A DNA stretch of 64,000 nucleotides from Pasteurella sp049670895 (GTDB lineage: Bacteria; Pseudomonadota; Gammaproteobacteria; Enterobacterales; Pasteurellaceae). The position numbers and the translations under genes were made by a program. The DNA lies in assembly GCF_049670895.1 (NCBI RefSeq), contig NZ_CP187170.1; one strand, written 5' to 3'. The notes below the pieces were generated by a model. The model was not told the origin of the DNA. It was given only the letters and a program-made list of their open reading frames with translations, and ran no database searches. Positions 18,628 to 26,697 of this stretch are shown here, one piece after another. Position 1 is the first letter of the stretch. The number at the start of each line of letters is the position of its first letter.

Positions 18628-18948
18628 ACGTGCAACTGAAACACGCAAAGGGCTGTATGGTGTCGGGGTGATACATAGCTTAGAGTATGCTTATAGACCT
18701 GAGTACATCAAGCAATAAGCCGCTTGCCTACCAGTTCGACAACAGCTTGTTGGCTCGTTATAAGTGGAATTTGAAGCAAACTAACATCTTGGATCCGACT
18801 GCTATGAATTAGTACCCCTAAATCTGAATAGGTTTAGGGGTTTTCGTTTTTCTAAGTATTGAAAAAATTGATTAGGAGAAATTGCATAGAAAATAAACAC
18901 AGAGTAAACTGCTAGGATAGGAATTGATACAAATAATAGGAGATTGGT
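18628..18948 (+). other. Gene-free gap with a possible gene remnant and a terminator
   Basis: These 321 bases hold no full gene. One frame continues through 18631-18718 and reads GLYGVGVIHSLEYAYRPEYIKQ before a stop. It looks like the end of a protein without a beginning, possibly a gene remnant; I cannot identify it. The terminator described separately follows. The region marks the left edge of the foreign-looking cassette. Confidence 0.35.
18815..18844 (+). terminator. Rho-independent terminator left of the cassette
   Basis: CCCCTAAA pairs perfectly with TTTAGGGG around a ten-base loop and is followed by TTTTCGTTTTT. It would insulate rmuC from the cassette genes that start at 18949. Confidence 0.85.
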
Positions 18949-19383
18949 ATGGGGAAAACGCTTTATTGGTTACTCAAAGGAGCACTGGCATCATTTGTAA
19001 TATATTGGATACAATATTTCTTCTTCATAAATTTTCTTGATTTCAATAATTGGGGGCACGCATTTATTCTCCTGAATTCAACAATAATATTTGTTATAGG
19101 GTTCATCGCTGGTGCATCCGAATTCACGACAAGAAATAACGTGCTGCAAACAGAGGTTGATGAGCTTAAACGAAAAAAAAAGTCGGGTTCCACCAAAAAC
19201 TCCTCTACCATGCCTTGGCGGATTGAAAAAATCATGCATGCTTATGATGCTCTTGAGAAGGAAAGAAATGAGCTACTTGCATACATAAACGGCGGTTGCA
19301 TGGGTTCTAAGCCGCAATGCCTTGTGACATACCTCAACAACTTGCCACGTATAACTGATAACGAATATAAACGAACACACTAA
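18949..19383 (+). CDS. Two-pass membrane protein with a tail shared with the helicase
   Basis: This 144-residue protein has no family I recognise. Two hydrophobic segments (about residues 5-28 and 36-58) should anchor it in the inner membrane. They are followed by a charged coiled-coil piece, EVDELKRKKK, and a tail with YDALEKERNELLAYI, a GC(M/T)G(S/P)KPQCL block and NNLPRITDNEYKRTH at the C-terminus. The same tail, with about two thirds of residues identical, ends the helicase at 19586-21454. The similarity is also visible in the DNA and runs past the stop codon. It is preceded by a TAGGAGATTGGT ribosome site. Use of ATA, AGA and AGG codons is unlike the flanking core genes. Confidence 0.7.
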   Translation: MGKTLYWLLKGALASFVIYWIQYFFFINFLDFNNWGHAFILLNSTIIFVIGFIAGASEFTTRNNVLQTEVDELKRKKKSGSTKNSSTMPWRIEKIMHAYDALEKERNELLAYINGGCMGSKPQCLVTYLNNLPRITDNEYKRTH

Positions 19384-19402
19384 CAAAATAAAAAATTTAC
19401 CT
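19145..19402 (+). repeat. Left copy of ~255-bp imperfect direct repeat (shared tail)
   Basis: This stretch encodes the tail of the membrane protein and aligns with about 21217-21470 at the helicase 3' end. Identical blocks include GAGCTTAAACGAAAAAAA and CTAAGCCGCAATGCCTTG. Resemblance continues past both stop codons (AACAAAATAAAAAA against AGCAAAACAAAAAA). This implies DNA duplication rather than convergence, and the two copies flank the helicase gene. Confidence 0.75.
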
Positions 19403-19431
19403 AGACAATTCACTATTTTAAAGGATCTGGT

Positions 19432-19542
19432 ATGCGTGACATAAAACTGTACGACCAAAAGATACACGTCATCTCTACGATCTACGATAAAGGCATACGC
19501 AATAATCTAAGTCCAACAACTCAGGGTTGCTGTACGCAGTAA
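19432..19542 (+). CDS. Possible 36-residue ORF between membrane protein and helicase
   Basis: An ATG at 19432 stands 7 bp after AAGGA and opens a frame of 36 codons starting MRDIKLYDQKIHVISTIYDK. The product is basic and soluble, with CC near the end, and matches nothing I know. Its stop codon lies inside a strong hairpin. Position and ribosome site support it, but it is short and could be a leader rather than a functional protein. Confidence 0.4.
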   Translation: MRDIKLYDQKIHVISTIYDKGIRNNLSPTTQGCCTQ

Positions 19543-19545
19543 CCC
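19524..19545 (+). promoter_or_regulatory. Strong hairpin overlapping the small ORF stop, 40 bp before the helicase
   Basis: In RNA, GGGUUGCUG pairs with CAGUAACCC over nine positions, including one G-U pair, around a UACG tetraloop. No T-run follows, so it is not a standard terminator. It covers the stop codon of the 36-codon ORF and ends 40 bp before the helicase ATG. It may control read-through or translation of the helicase; this is inference. Confidence 0.5.
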
Positions 19546-19585
19546 CCGATAACGACTAGCAAAGCAACAGCAACAGGAGAACGGC

Positions 19586-21454
19586 ATGGGGAGAAATTGG
19601 GTCGCGTTAGAGAATTTACCCAGCTTAATCAACAAAGAACCAAGTGAGGAGGATGTATATAAAGAACACGAGCTTGGTAGCGGACTAGACGACAACAACG
19701 CTGAAGTGAAAAAGGCATTTAACCTCATAAAAGACACTAACCAAAACCTTCTAATAACAGGCAAAGCGGGTACTGGTAAGACGAACCTCCTCATGTATTT
19801 AGTTAGCAATATAGAAAATAAGTGCATAGTAAACCTGTCCCCAACAGCTATCGCAGCTATAAATTCAGGGGGACAAACAATCCATTCGTTCTTTAAAATA
19901 GACCCTAACCACATATTCACACCCAATGACCCTAGGATATGTGACAACCAATTATTGGGTTCATGCATCAAAGAGATCGACACATTGATAATAGATGAAA
20001 TATCGATGGTTAGGGTTGACCTTATATATGTCATAGACAAGCTCCTTAGATACCACAGAAATAACAATGAAACCCCTTTCGGTGGTGTGCAGGTTGTCAT
20101 GATTGGAGATCCGTTCCAACTACCACCAGTACTAGACGAAAATCAAAAAGAGGCTTTTAAGGGTGCTTACGATGACCGTTTGTATTTCTTTGAAGCTGAG
20201 CCTTTTACCGATGCTAATTTTGAACATATACAGCTGAGTAAAGTATATAGACAGTCGGATGGTACATTTATTGACGTACTTAATAGGATAAGAGACGGTA
20301 GCTACAACGATAAGGACATAAGCTACGTAAATGAAAAAAGTTCTTGTGCATCCATTAATGAGAGTGTGCACATATACCCAACGCGAAAGGGAAAAGACGC
20401 ATACAACGATGAACAGTTAAACCGCATAGGTCACCCCGAGAAAACATACACAGCAGAGATGCATAAGTGGTACGAAAAAGAAAAACCAGCCCCCATAGAG
20501 CTAAAACTAAAAGTCGGTGCGAGAGTAATGTTTACGAAAAACAATAGGGATTATGGATACTATAACGGTATGCTTGGTACTGTTACCGAACTATCTCAAG
20601 ACGGCATAACTATAGTCACCGACGACCGAAAAAATATCAAACCACAGAAAGAGGAGTGGAGCATGTATGGGTTTAAGTATGACAAGGAGACAAAAACCAT
20701 ATACAGGCATCGTGAAGGGTGGTTTCGACAATATCCGTTAGTTCTTGCTTGGGCTATTACCATACATAAAAGTCAGGGGCTAACATTTGACCGTGTTACC
20801 ATATCTCCCGAGAGGTCGTTTGCTTGTGGGCAGGTCTATGTGGCACTGAGCAGATGCAAAAAGATTGAAAACACACACTTGATCAACCCATTGAAATCAG
20901 ATCAAATAATAGTGTCTGATAAGGTAAAAGCGTTCATGTCCGACGAGAATACTGTGTCCCCACCTGTATCACATAAACCACCCGAAAAGGATGCATATGG
21001 ACGTGATCCCGTATTTCTACAGCAGCTCGCAATATCTAAAGCTGAACCTAGAGCCGATAGCAGTAAAAGGTTAGCTGAACCACCCCGATCTAGCCCCAAA
21101 AATAAAGCAACACCCTCTCCATCCCGTACGACTCAAAAATCAGAACAGGATGTAGAATGTTCTAGCTGTACTAGAATAAAACAAGCTAACTTGAGGCTTA
21201 TGGTTAAAAACAAAGCACTGGAAGCTGAGGTTGACGAGCTTAAACGAAAAAAAGAGTTAGCATCTAACTTCACTCCTATTAGCCCTGAACAGCACCACAA
21301 AATTATGGTGGATTACGATGCACTCAAAAAAGAAAAAGACGAACTGCTTGTATATATAAAAGACGGGTGCACTGGTCCTAAGCCGCAATGCCTTGAGTTG
21401 TACCTCAACAACTTACCGCCTATAACTGACAATGAGTACAAACGCACCCATTAG
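19586..21454 (+). CDS. SF1B PIF1/Dda-like helicase with unusual C-terminal tail
   Basis: This is a 622-residue superfamily 1 helicase. GKAGTGKT (59-66) is Walker A. SPTAIAAINSGGQTIHSF (85-102) is motif Ia. DEIS (137-140) is Walker B and GDPFQLPPV (174-182) motif III. The C-terminal core has ITIHKSQGLTFDRV near 392 and YVALSRC near 426. This order is that of PIF1/RecD2/Dda-type 5'-3' helicases. A proline-rich linker (about 455-530) leads to CSSC, a coiled coil with EVDELKRKKE, and a tail ending ITDNEYKRTH that is shared with the membrane protein upstream. Codon use (many ATA, AGG, AGA) and the apparent absence of uptake cores suggest acquisition. Its job could be phage-related, plasmid-related or defensive; the sequence does not decide. 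Confidence 0.85.
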   Translation: MGRNWVALENLPSLINKEPSEEDVYKEHELGSGLDDNNAEVKKAFNLIKDTNQNLLITGKAGTGKTNLLMYLVSNIENKCIVNLSPTAIAAINSGGQTIHSFFKIDPNHIFTPNDPRICDNQLLGSCIKEIDTLIIDEISMVRVDLIYVIDKLLRYHRNNNETPFGGVQVVMIGDPFQLPPVLDENQKEAFKGAYDDRLYFFEAEPFTDANFEHIQLSKVYRQSDGTFIDVLNRIRDGSYNDKDISYVNEKSSCASINESVHIYPTRKGKDAYNDEQLNRIGHPEKTYTAEMHKWYEKEKPAPIELKLKVGARVMFTKNNRDYGYYNGMLGTVTELSQDGITIVTDDRKNIKPQKEEWSMYGFKYDKETKTIYRHREGWFRQYPLVLAWAITIHKSQGLTFDRVTISPERSFACGQVYVALSRCKKIENTHLINPLKSDQIIVSDKVKAFMSDENTVSPPVSHKPPEKDAYGRDPVFLQQLAISKAEPRADSSKRLAEPPRSSPKNKATPSPSRTTQKSEQDVECSSCTRIKQANLRLMVKNKALEAEVDELKRKKELASNFTPISPEQHHKIMVDYDALKKEKDELLVYIKDGCTGPKPQCLELYLNNLPPITDNEYKRTH

Positions 21455-21519
21455 CAAAACAAAAAACTAACCAATAACTCATCCACAAAAAATACAAACC
21501 AAATTCCAATTTTGCCTAT

Positions 21520-21548
21520 TTGAAAAAAGGAATTTTTATAGATAATTT
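21520..21548 (+). promoter_or_regulatory. Possible sigma-70 promoter for the thiamine cluster
   Basis: TTGAAA at 21520-21525 and TAATTT at 21543-21548 are separated by 17 bp. They lie about 50 bp before the TPP riboswitch, where the promoter of the thi operon is expected. The assignment is by consensus only. Confidence 0.45.
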
Positions 21549-21599
21549 TTGTGAGGGTGCCTTTCTTTTTATAAAAAAATCAGTTAGGCTTATACCCAC

Positions 21600-21678
21600 T
21601 TTAGTCGGGGTGCCACCAATGTGGCTGAGATGATACCCGTGAACCTGATACAGCTCGCACTGACGTAGGAAACTAATG
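21600..21678 (+). promoter_or_regulatory. TPP (thi-box) riboswitch
   Basis: The conserved thi-box elements appear in order: TCGGGGTGCC, GGCTGAGATGATACCCGT, GAACCTGAT and GCACTGACGTAGGAAACT. These form the two sensor arms that bind thiamine pyrophosphate. It stands about 90 bp before thiZ and should lower expression of the thiamine transport and salvage genes when TPP is plentiful. No clear terminator hairpin is visible between the aptamer and thiZ, so control may be at translation start. Confidence 0.95.
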
Positions 21679-21764
21679 ATATGCTTATCCGCCTTTTCTC
21701 TTCAATTTGCTTTTCTTGGTTTGTTCATCTGTCGCTTTTCAATTCATGACACAATGAATGCCGT

Positions 21765-22493
21765 ATGAATGCCGTTGAAATTCACCAGTTAACATTACGT
21801 TTTGCCCAGAAACCATTATTTTCTGCATTGGATTTTGTATTGCCGAAAGGAAAATGGACAAGCCTATTAGGGGCATCGGGTATCGGGAAATCCACCCTGT
21901 TGCGTGCGATTGCTGGGCTTGAAAATCAAGCCATTACCGCAGGCAAGATAACCATTGCACCGAACCAAACCATCAGTTATATGGCACAACAAGATGCCCT
22001 TTACCCTTGGTTATCGGTGATTGACAATGTGCAACTACATTTGCACTTACAAGGAAAGAAAAATCAGCAAAGTGAGGAAAAAGCCAAGTCATTACTTGCA
22101 GCGGTCAACATGGCAAATCACTGGCATAAAGCCTGCTATCAACTTTCTGGTGGTCAACGTCAACGTGTTGCACTTGCTCGCACGTTAATGCAAGACGCCA
22201 ATACCATTTTAATGGATGAACCTTTTTCGGCATTGGACGCCATCACCCGTATTCAATTACAAGATCTCGCTTGTGATCTGCTCAAACACAAAACGGTGTT
22301 ATTGATCACCCATGATCCGCAAGAAGCGATCCGTTTAAGCGATGTGATTTATGTGCTAAAAAATCAGCCCGCCCGTTTATCCGATCCCCTTTTATTGGCA
22401 GGGGATCCCCCTCGGCAACTCGATCAACAAGATCTTTGGCAGCAACAAGCACGGTTATTTGCTCAACTGGTTGAGGGACAAGATGAAAATTAA
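21765..22493 (+). CDS. thiZ: Thiamine-precursor ABC transporter ATPase (ThiZ-like)
   Basis: This ATP-binding subunit is the first gene after the riboswitch. It has GASGIGKSTL (Walker A), LSGGQRQRVALARTL (signature), ILMDEPFSALD (Walker B with D-loop) and an LLITHDPQEA His switch, in 242 residues. With the permease and the ThiY-like binding protein it should import a pyrimidine precursor such as HMP or formylaminopyrimidine. The ATG at 21765 lacks a good ribosome site. An 11-bp tandem duplication creates an upstream out-of-frame ATG at 21754 whose stop overlaps the real start. Confidence 0.88.
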   Translation: MNAVEIHQLTLRFAQKPLFSALDFVLPKGKWTSLLGASGIGKSTLLRAIAGLENQAITAGKITIAPNQTISYMAQQDALYPWLSVIDNVQLHLHLQGKKNQQSEEKAKSLLAAVNMANHWHKACYQLSGGQRQRVALARTLMQDANTILMDEPFSALDAITRIQLQDLACDLLKHKTVLLITHDPQEAIRLSDVIYVLKNQPARLSDPLLLAGDPPRQLDQQDLWQQQARLFAQLVEGQDEN

Positions 22494-23235
22494 ACCCTTG
22501 TTCCATGTGCTGTTATTAAGCCTGATGTTGTTATTTTTCTGGCAAAGTGCGGTGTCTTTTTTTGACATTCCACGCTATATGCTCCCTGCACCAAAGGATG
22601 TGTTTACGCAGTTACACCACCGCTACGATTTATTGTGGCAACATAGCCAAATCACCTTGTTAGAAATCCTGTTAGGCTTAGTGCTTGGGGTGTCCTTCGG
22701 GCTGATTTCCGCTTTGTTGCTCAGCCTGTCTGATCATTTATCCAAATATTTATTGCCTTTGCTGGTGATCTCGCAAGCCATTCCCGTTTTTGCGATTGCC
22801 CCCCTTTTGGTGCTGTGGCTCGGTTATGGCTTGGCATCGAAAATCGCCATGACCATTTTGATTATTTATTTCCCTATCACCGCCGCTTGTTACGATGGCT
22901 TACGCAATACGTCAACTCAATGGGTAGAATTGGCGAAAACCATGCAAGCCTCGCCCCAAGCCATGTTATTTAAAGTGCGATTGCCTGCCGCCTTGCCTTC
23001 CTTGGCGTCGGGTTTACGCATTGCGGTGTCTGTTGCCCCCATTGGTGCTATTGTGGGGGAATGGGTAGGATCATCGCAAGGATTAGGCTATTTAATGCTC
23101 CATGCTAACGCCAGAATGCAGGTGGATCTTATGTTTTCCGCCTTGTTGATTTTAATGATCATCAGTTTACTTCTGTATTTCACGGTAGATGCGTTACTCA
23201 AGAAATGGCTTCCTTGGGTGAAATACTTAAAGTAA
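22483..23235 (+). CDS. thiX: Thiamine-precursor ABC transporter permease (ThiX-like)
   Basis: This is a 250-residue inner-membrane permease of the nitrate/taurine/thiamine-precursor type with about six membrane helices. The EAA loop region reads ELAKTMQASPQAMLFKVRLPAALPSLASGLR, and PIGAIVGEWVGSSQGLGYLM follows. I chose the ATG at 22483, which overlaps thiZ by 11 bp and has TTGAGGGA before it; a TTG further upstream is less likely. It pairs with ThiZ and the ThiY-like protein encoded two genes on. Confidence 0.88.
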   Translation: MKIKPLFHVLLLSLMLLFFWQSAVSFFDIPRYMLPAPKDVFTQLHHRYDLLWQHSQITLLEILLGLVLGVSFGLISALLLSLSDHLSKYLLPLLVISQAIPVFAIAPLLVLWLGYGLASKIAMTILIIYFPITAACYDGLRNTSTQWVELAKTMQASPQAMLFKVRLPAALPSLASGLRIAVSVAPIGAIVGEWVGSSQGLGYLMLHANARMQVDLMFSALLILMIISLLLYFTVDALLKKWLPWVKYLK

Positions 23236-23273
23236 TCCAACAAGAGACAGCTTCATAGGATGGGCTTCAGCTC

Positions 23274-23303
23274 ATCATTAAATAATGAATCTTGAGTTGA
23301 TGG
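23274..23303 (+). repeat. 30-bp dispersed repeat, copy 1
   Basis: This sequence recurs at 27693-27722 with one mismatch. It sits inside a longer hairpin-like stretch (GGATGGGCTTCAGCTCATC ... GATGGGCTAATGCTCATCC) in the gap between thiX and tenA. A third, partial relative (GATGGACTGAAGCTCATCC) is at 26907-26925. All three lie in gaps of the thi cluster. Confidence 0.75.
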
Positions 23304-23337
23304 GCTAATGCTCATCCTACACTTTTTGGGAGAAAAA

Positions 23338-23991
23338 ATGTCAATCACACAAACCTTGATTAAAAACGCTGGTCAACACTGGCAGGATTATGTCGAACAC
23401 GACTTTGTACAACAACTGGAAAACGGCACGCTACCTCTGGCGAATTTTCAGCACTATTTGAAGCAGGATTATCTCTATTTATTACATTACAATCGTGCCT
23501 TTGCTTTGGCGATTTACAAGGCGGATAACCTCAAACAAATGGAAATAGCACATCAATCGGTAGCGGTATTACTACATGAAATTCAACTGCACATTGGCTT
23601 TTGCAAAGGCTGGGGCATTGATGAGCAAACCTTGCTTGCCACACCTGAATCTGCCGCTTGTGTGGCTTATACTCGCTATGTGCTAGATTGTGGCATGACG
23701 GGCGGGTTACCTGAACTTTATGCCGCCATGGCACCTTGTGCAATGGGGTATGCGGAAATCGGGCGAAATCTTGCCGCACGAGGAAAAAGCCCAGCCAATA
23801 ATCCCTATCAAGCGTGGATTGACATGTATTCCTCCGAGGAATTTCAACAAGGCACGCAAGCCTTGGCGGACAATCTCGACCACCTTTGCCAAGGCATGAA
23901 CAGCACACAACTTGCCAAAATTCAGCAGATTTTCAACACTGCCACACGCATGGAATCGGCATTTTGGCAAATGGGATTAGATTTAAGTTAA
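23338..23991 (+). CDS. tenA: TenA-type aminopyrimidine aminohydrolase / thiaminase II
   Basis: TenA hydrolyses aminomethylpyrimidine, a thiamine breakdown product, to HMP. The 217-residue all-helical protein has GGLPELYAAMAPCAMGYAEIG, with the catalytic Cys in APCAMGY, and YSSEEFQQ near the C-terminal active-site Glu. The ATG at 23338 follows GGGAGAAAA at good distance; the upstream in-frame opening is only ten residues longer. It sits between the permease and the binding protein, which suggests that imported pyrimidine is processed directly. Confidence 0.92.
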   Translation: MSITQTLIKNAGQHWQDYVEHDFVQQLENGTLPLANFQHYLKQDYLYLLHYNRAFALAIYKADNLKQMEIAHQSVAVLLHEIQLHIGFCKGWGIDEQTLLATPESAACVAYTRYVLDCGMTGGLPELYAAMAPCAMGYAEIGRNLAARGKSPANNPYQAWIDMYSSEEFQQGTQALADNLDHLCQGMNSTQLAKIQQIFNTATRMESAFWQMGLDLS

Positions 23992-24013
23992 CAACAAAAA
24001 AAAGGAGACAAAT

Positions 24014-24961
24014 ATGCCAACATTCATGAAACATACACTGACTCTCGCACTTGCCATGGGGCTGAGTTTTTCTGTGTCTGCCAAAGAAAAATTGACCTTA
24101 TTACTGGATTGGTTTGTCAATCCCGATCATGCCGCCATTATCGTGGCACAACAAAAAGGTTATTTTGCCCAACAGGGTCTAGAGGTTGACATTGTTGAAC
24201 CAGCAGATCCGTCCTTGCCACCGAAATTAGTGGCAGCGGGGAAAGCCGATTTAGCGGTGGATTACCAACCCCAATTACAAATTCAAGTGGCTGAAGCCTT
24301 ACCTTTAATCCGTGTCGGCACCTTGGTGGCAACCCCACTGAATAGTTTAATCGTGTTAGAAAAAAGTGAGATTAAAAGCCTTGCCGATTTAAAAGGCAAA
24401 AAAATCGGTTATTCCGTCAGTGGTTTTGAAGATTCTTTATTAAAAGCCATGTTAGCCTCGGCAAATTTAACCGAGAAAGATGTACAAATGGTCAATGTGA
24501 ACTGGTCGCTTTCTCCCTCTTTAATCAATGGTCAGGTCGATGCTGTGATTGGCGGATTCCGTAACTTTGAATTAAACCAAATGAAACTGGAAAAACACAT
24601 GGGGCGTGCCTTCTATCCTGAAGAACATGGCGTGCCTGTGTACGATGAATTGATTTTAGTCGCCAATAAAAATACCCTCTCAAAAGCGAAAATAAGTGCA
24701 TTTTTAACCGCACTTGAGCAAGCCACGGTTTACACCTTAAACCATCCACAAGCGGCATGGAAAGCCTTTGTCTCTTATAAACCGAAAGAATTAGACAACG
24801 ATCTGAACCGTTTGGCTTGGGCAGATACCTTACCACGTTTAGCGTTACGCCCAAGAGCATTGGATGCCCATCGTTATGAACGCATGGCAACCTTTTTAAA
24901 AGACAGCGGTTTGACTAAGGAGGTGAAACCTTTGTCGGATTATGCCATCGAAATTAAGTAA
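24014..24961 (+). CDS. thiY: Periplasmic thiamine-pyrimidine-precursor binding protein (ThiY-like)
   Basis: This 315-residue protein has a Sec signal ending SVSA|KEK and the NMT1/THI5-like fold: LTLLLDWFVNPDHAAIIVAQQKGYFAQQGL, then KADLAVDYQPQL and the LADLKGKKIGYS hinge. It should capture the pyrimidine precursor for ThiXZ. It lacks the Cys-rich CCCFC motif of fungal THI5 synthases, so it is a binder rather than an enzyme. AAAGGAGA precedes the first ATG; a second ATG at 24026 would give a shorter signal peptide. Confidence 0.9.
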   Translation: MPTFMKHTLTLALAMGLSFSVSAKEKLTLLLDWFVNPDHAAIIVAQQKGYFAQQGLEVDIVEPADPSLPPKLVAAGKADLAVDYQPQLQIQVAEALPLIRVGTLVATPLNSLIVLEKSEIKSLADLKGKKIGYSVSGFEDSLLKAMLASANLTEKDVQMVNVNWSLSPSLINGQVDAVIGGFRNFELNQMKLEKHMGRAFYPEEHGVPVYDELILVANKNTLSKAKISAFLTALEQATVYTLNHPQAAWKAFVSYKPKELDNDLNRLAWADTLPRLALRPRALDAHRYERMATFLKDSGLTKEVKPLSDYAIEIK

Positions 24962-25069
24962 GTGATGGTTGAGGTTCTGTTGGGCGAGCAAAAGAAAGCA
25001 GCTCGTCCATCGGGCGAAACTCGCTAAGAATACCGAACACACCCACATAAACCCAAAGTGAAAAATGTC

Positions 25070-25873
25070 ATGCTGAAATCAATATATCTACAAAAAATCA
25101 AAGCCCAAAATCCCCTTGTCCACAACATCACTAATGTTGTGGCAGCCAACTTTTCAGCCAATGGGCTATTGGCAATTGGTGCATCGCCGTTAATGTCTGC
25201 GGCAATAGAGGAAATGGAAGAGGTGCCTCGCATTAGCCAAGCTTTGGTGATCAACATCGGCACCCTCATGGGAAAAGAAGTGGCGGCAATGGTGCTCGCA
25301 GGCAAAACCGCTAATGCAGTGGGCATTCCCGTGGTGCTCGATCCCGTTGGCGTGGCGGCGACCTCTTTTCGTCAACAAACCGTAGCAACCTTGTTAAACG
25401 AGGTGAAATTTGCCGCTATTCGTGGCAATGCAGGTGAGTTGGCTAGCCTTGCTCAAGTGGATTGGCAGGCAAAAGGGGTTGATGTGGGCTCGGGTGAAGG
25501 CGATTTAGCCGAAATTGCTCGCATAGTCGCAGAAAAATATCATTGTATTGCGATGATAAGTGGGGCAACGGATTATTTAAGTGATGGTCAACGTCAGGCA
25601 CAAATTCACAATGGCACGCCATTATTTCCGAAAATTACGGCGTCAGGCTGTTTATTAAGTGCCGTTTGTGGGGCTTTTTTAGCGGTGGCGGAACCAGAAC
25701 AATATTTTGATGCCATGTTAGAAGCAGGCACTGCCTATGCCATTGCAGGTGAGCTTGCCGCTATCCCGTTAAGCGACACACAACATGGGCAATTTTATCT
25801 TGGCTTGCTCGATCAGCTTGCAAGCCTTTCTCCTCAAAAAATTAATCAATATGCAAGGATTTCTTATGCCTAA
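25070..25873 (+). CDS. thiM: Hydroxyethylthiazole kinase
   Basis: ThiM phosphorylates the thiazole alcohol for thiamine salvage. The protein starts MLKSIYLQKIKAQNPLVHNITNVV, the normal family start; a GTG four codons upstream at 25058 is possible. Further motifs are GASPLMSAAIEEMEE, VVLDPVGVAATSFR, RGNAGELASL and the catalytic SGCLLSAVCGAFLA. It is 267 residues long and overlaps thiD by 8 bp. The gap before it (24962-25069) contains an imperfect hairpin, GGGCGAGC/GCTCGTCC. Confidence 0.93.
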   Translation: MLKSIYLQKIKAQNPLVHNITNVVAANFSANGLLAIGASPLMSAAIEEMEEVPRISQALVINIGTLMGKEVAAMVLAGKTANAVGIPVVLDPVGVAATSFRQQTVATLLNEVKFAAIRGNAGELASLAQVDWQAKGVDVGSGEGDLAEIARIVAEKYHCIAMISGATDYLSDGQRQAQIHNGTPLFPKITASGCLLSAVCGAFLAVAEPEQYFDAMLEAGTAYAIAGELAAIPLSDTQHGQFYLGLLDQLASLSPQKINQYARISYA

Positions 25874-26678
25874 TATTCCTATTGCCTTAACTATCGCAGG
25901 CTCAGATAACTGCGGTGGGGCAGGCTTCCAAGCGGATTTAAAAACCTTTCAAATGCAGCACGTGTTTGGTATGACCACCATTACCGCCATTCCTGTGCAA
26001 AACAGCCTTGGCGTGTACGACATTCACCCCGTGCCACTCAACATCATTGAAGGACAACTCAAAGCCATTGCCGACGATTACCAAGTCAATGCCTTTAAAA
26101 TCGGGATGCTTGGCAACGCAGAAATTATCGAATGTATCGCCAACGCCTTGAAAAAATACGATTTCGGGCGAATGGTGCTCGACCCCGTCATGTACGCCAA
26201 AGGCGGTGCAGCGTTGCTGGAGCCTGATGCGGTGGACGCCTTACGCACCTTGCTCGTGCCAAAAGCAGAAGTGATCACACCAAATTTACCTGAAGCAGAA
26301 GCCTTAACGGGCATCAACATTGTGGACGATAAAACAGCGTGCGAAGCGGCGGAAAAATTGCGTGCCATGGGCGTGCGAAATGCGGTGATTAAAGGTGGAC
26401 ACAGCGACAATTCACAAAGTGACATCTGTCGTGACTGGCTGTTTACCCCAACAGATATCTTGCATTTTGACAGCCCTCGTTTCAACACCCGCCACACCCA
26501 CGGCACAGGCTGCACTTTCTCTGCCTGTATCGCTGCAGAACTGGCAAAAGGGGCGGAAGTGGTGGATGCGGTGAAAACGGCAAAAGCCTTTATTACTGCG
26601 GCAATCAGCCACCCATTGAATATCGGGCATGGGCATGGACCAACCAACCACTGGGCGTATTCGGAGTTGGATCAATAA
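25866..26678 (+). CDS. thiD: HMP / HMP-phosphate kinase
   Basis: ThiD phosphorylates hydroxymethylpyrimidine twice to HMP-PP. It has IALTIAGSDNCGGAGFQADLKTF at the N-terminus, DPVMYAKGGAALL, ITPNLPEAEALTG and the catalytic HGTGCTFSACIAAELAKG, in 270 residues. The ATG at 25866 follows AAGGA and overlaps the end of thiM; the longer in-frame opening from 25785 lies inside thiM and is not used. Its product is one of the two substrates of ThiE, encoded downstream. Confidence 0.95.
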   Translation: MPNIPIALTIAGSDNCGGAGFQADLKTFQMQHVFGMTTITAIPVQNSLGVYDIHPVPLNIIEGQLKAIADDYQVNAFKIGMLGNAEIIECIANALKKYDFGRMVLDPVMYAKGGAALLEPDAVDALRTLLVPKAEVITPNLPEAEALTGINIVDDKTACEAAEKLRAMGVRNAVIKGGHSDNSQSDICRDWLFTPTDILHFDSPRFNTRHTHGTGCTFSACIAAELAKGAEVVDAVKTAKAFITAAISHPLNIGHGHGPTNHWAYSELDQ

Positions 26679-26697
26679 CGGATTTCGCCGTTGGCGA

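Noticed and set aside
19507..20100. A 197-codon minus-strand frame opposite the helicase 5' end
   Set aside because: It covers the Walker A region of a clear helicase in antisense and its Ser/Leu-rich product looks like a shadow.
24014..24961. ThiY-like protein as an HMP-P synthase of the fungal THI5 type
   Set aside because: It has a signal peptide, an ABC transporter context and no Cys-rich CCCFC motif, so a binding protein fits better.
26078..26647. A 189-codon open frame on the minus strand opposite thiD
   Set aside because: It is an antisense shadow of a clear thiD gene, has no ribosome site and gives no recognisable protein.
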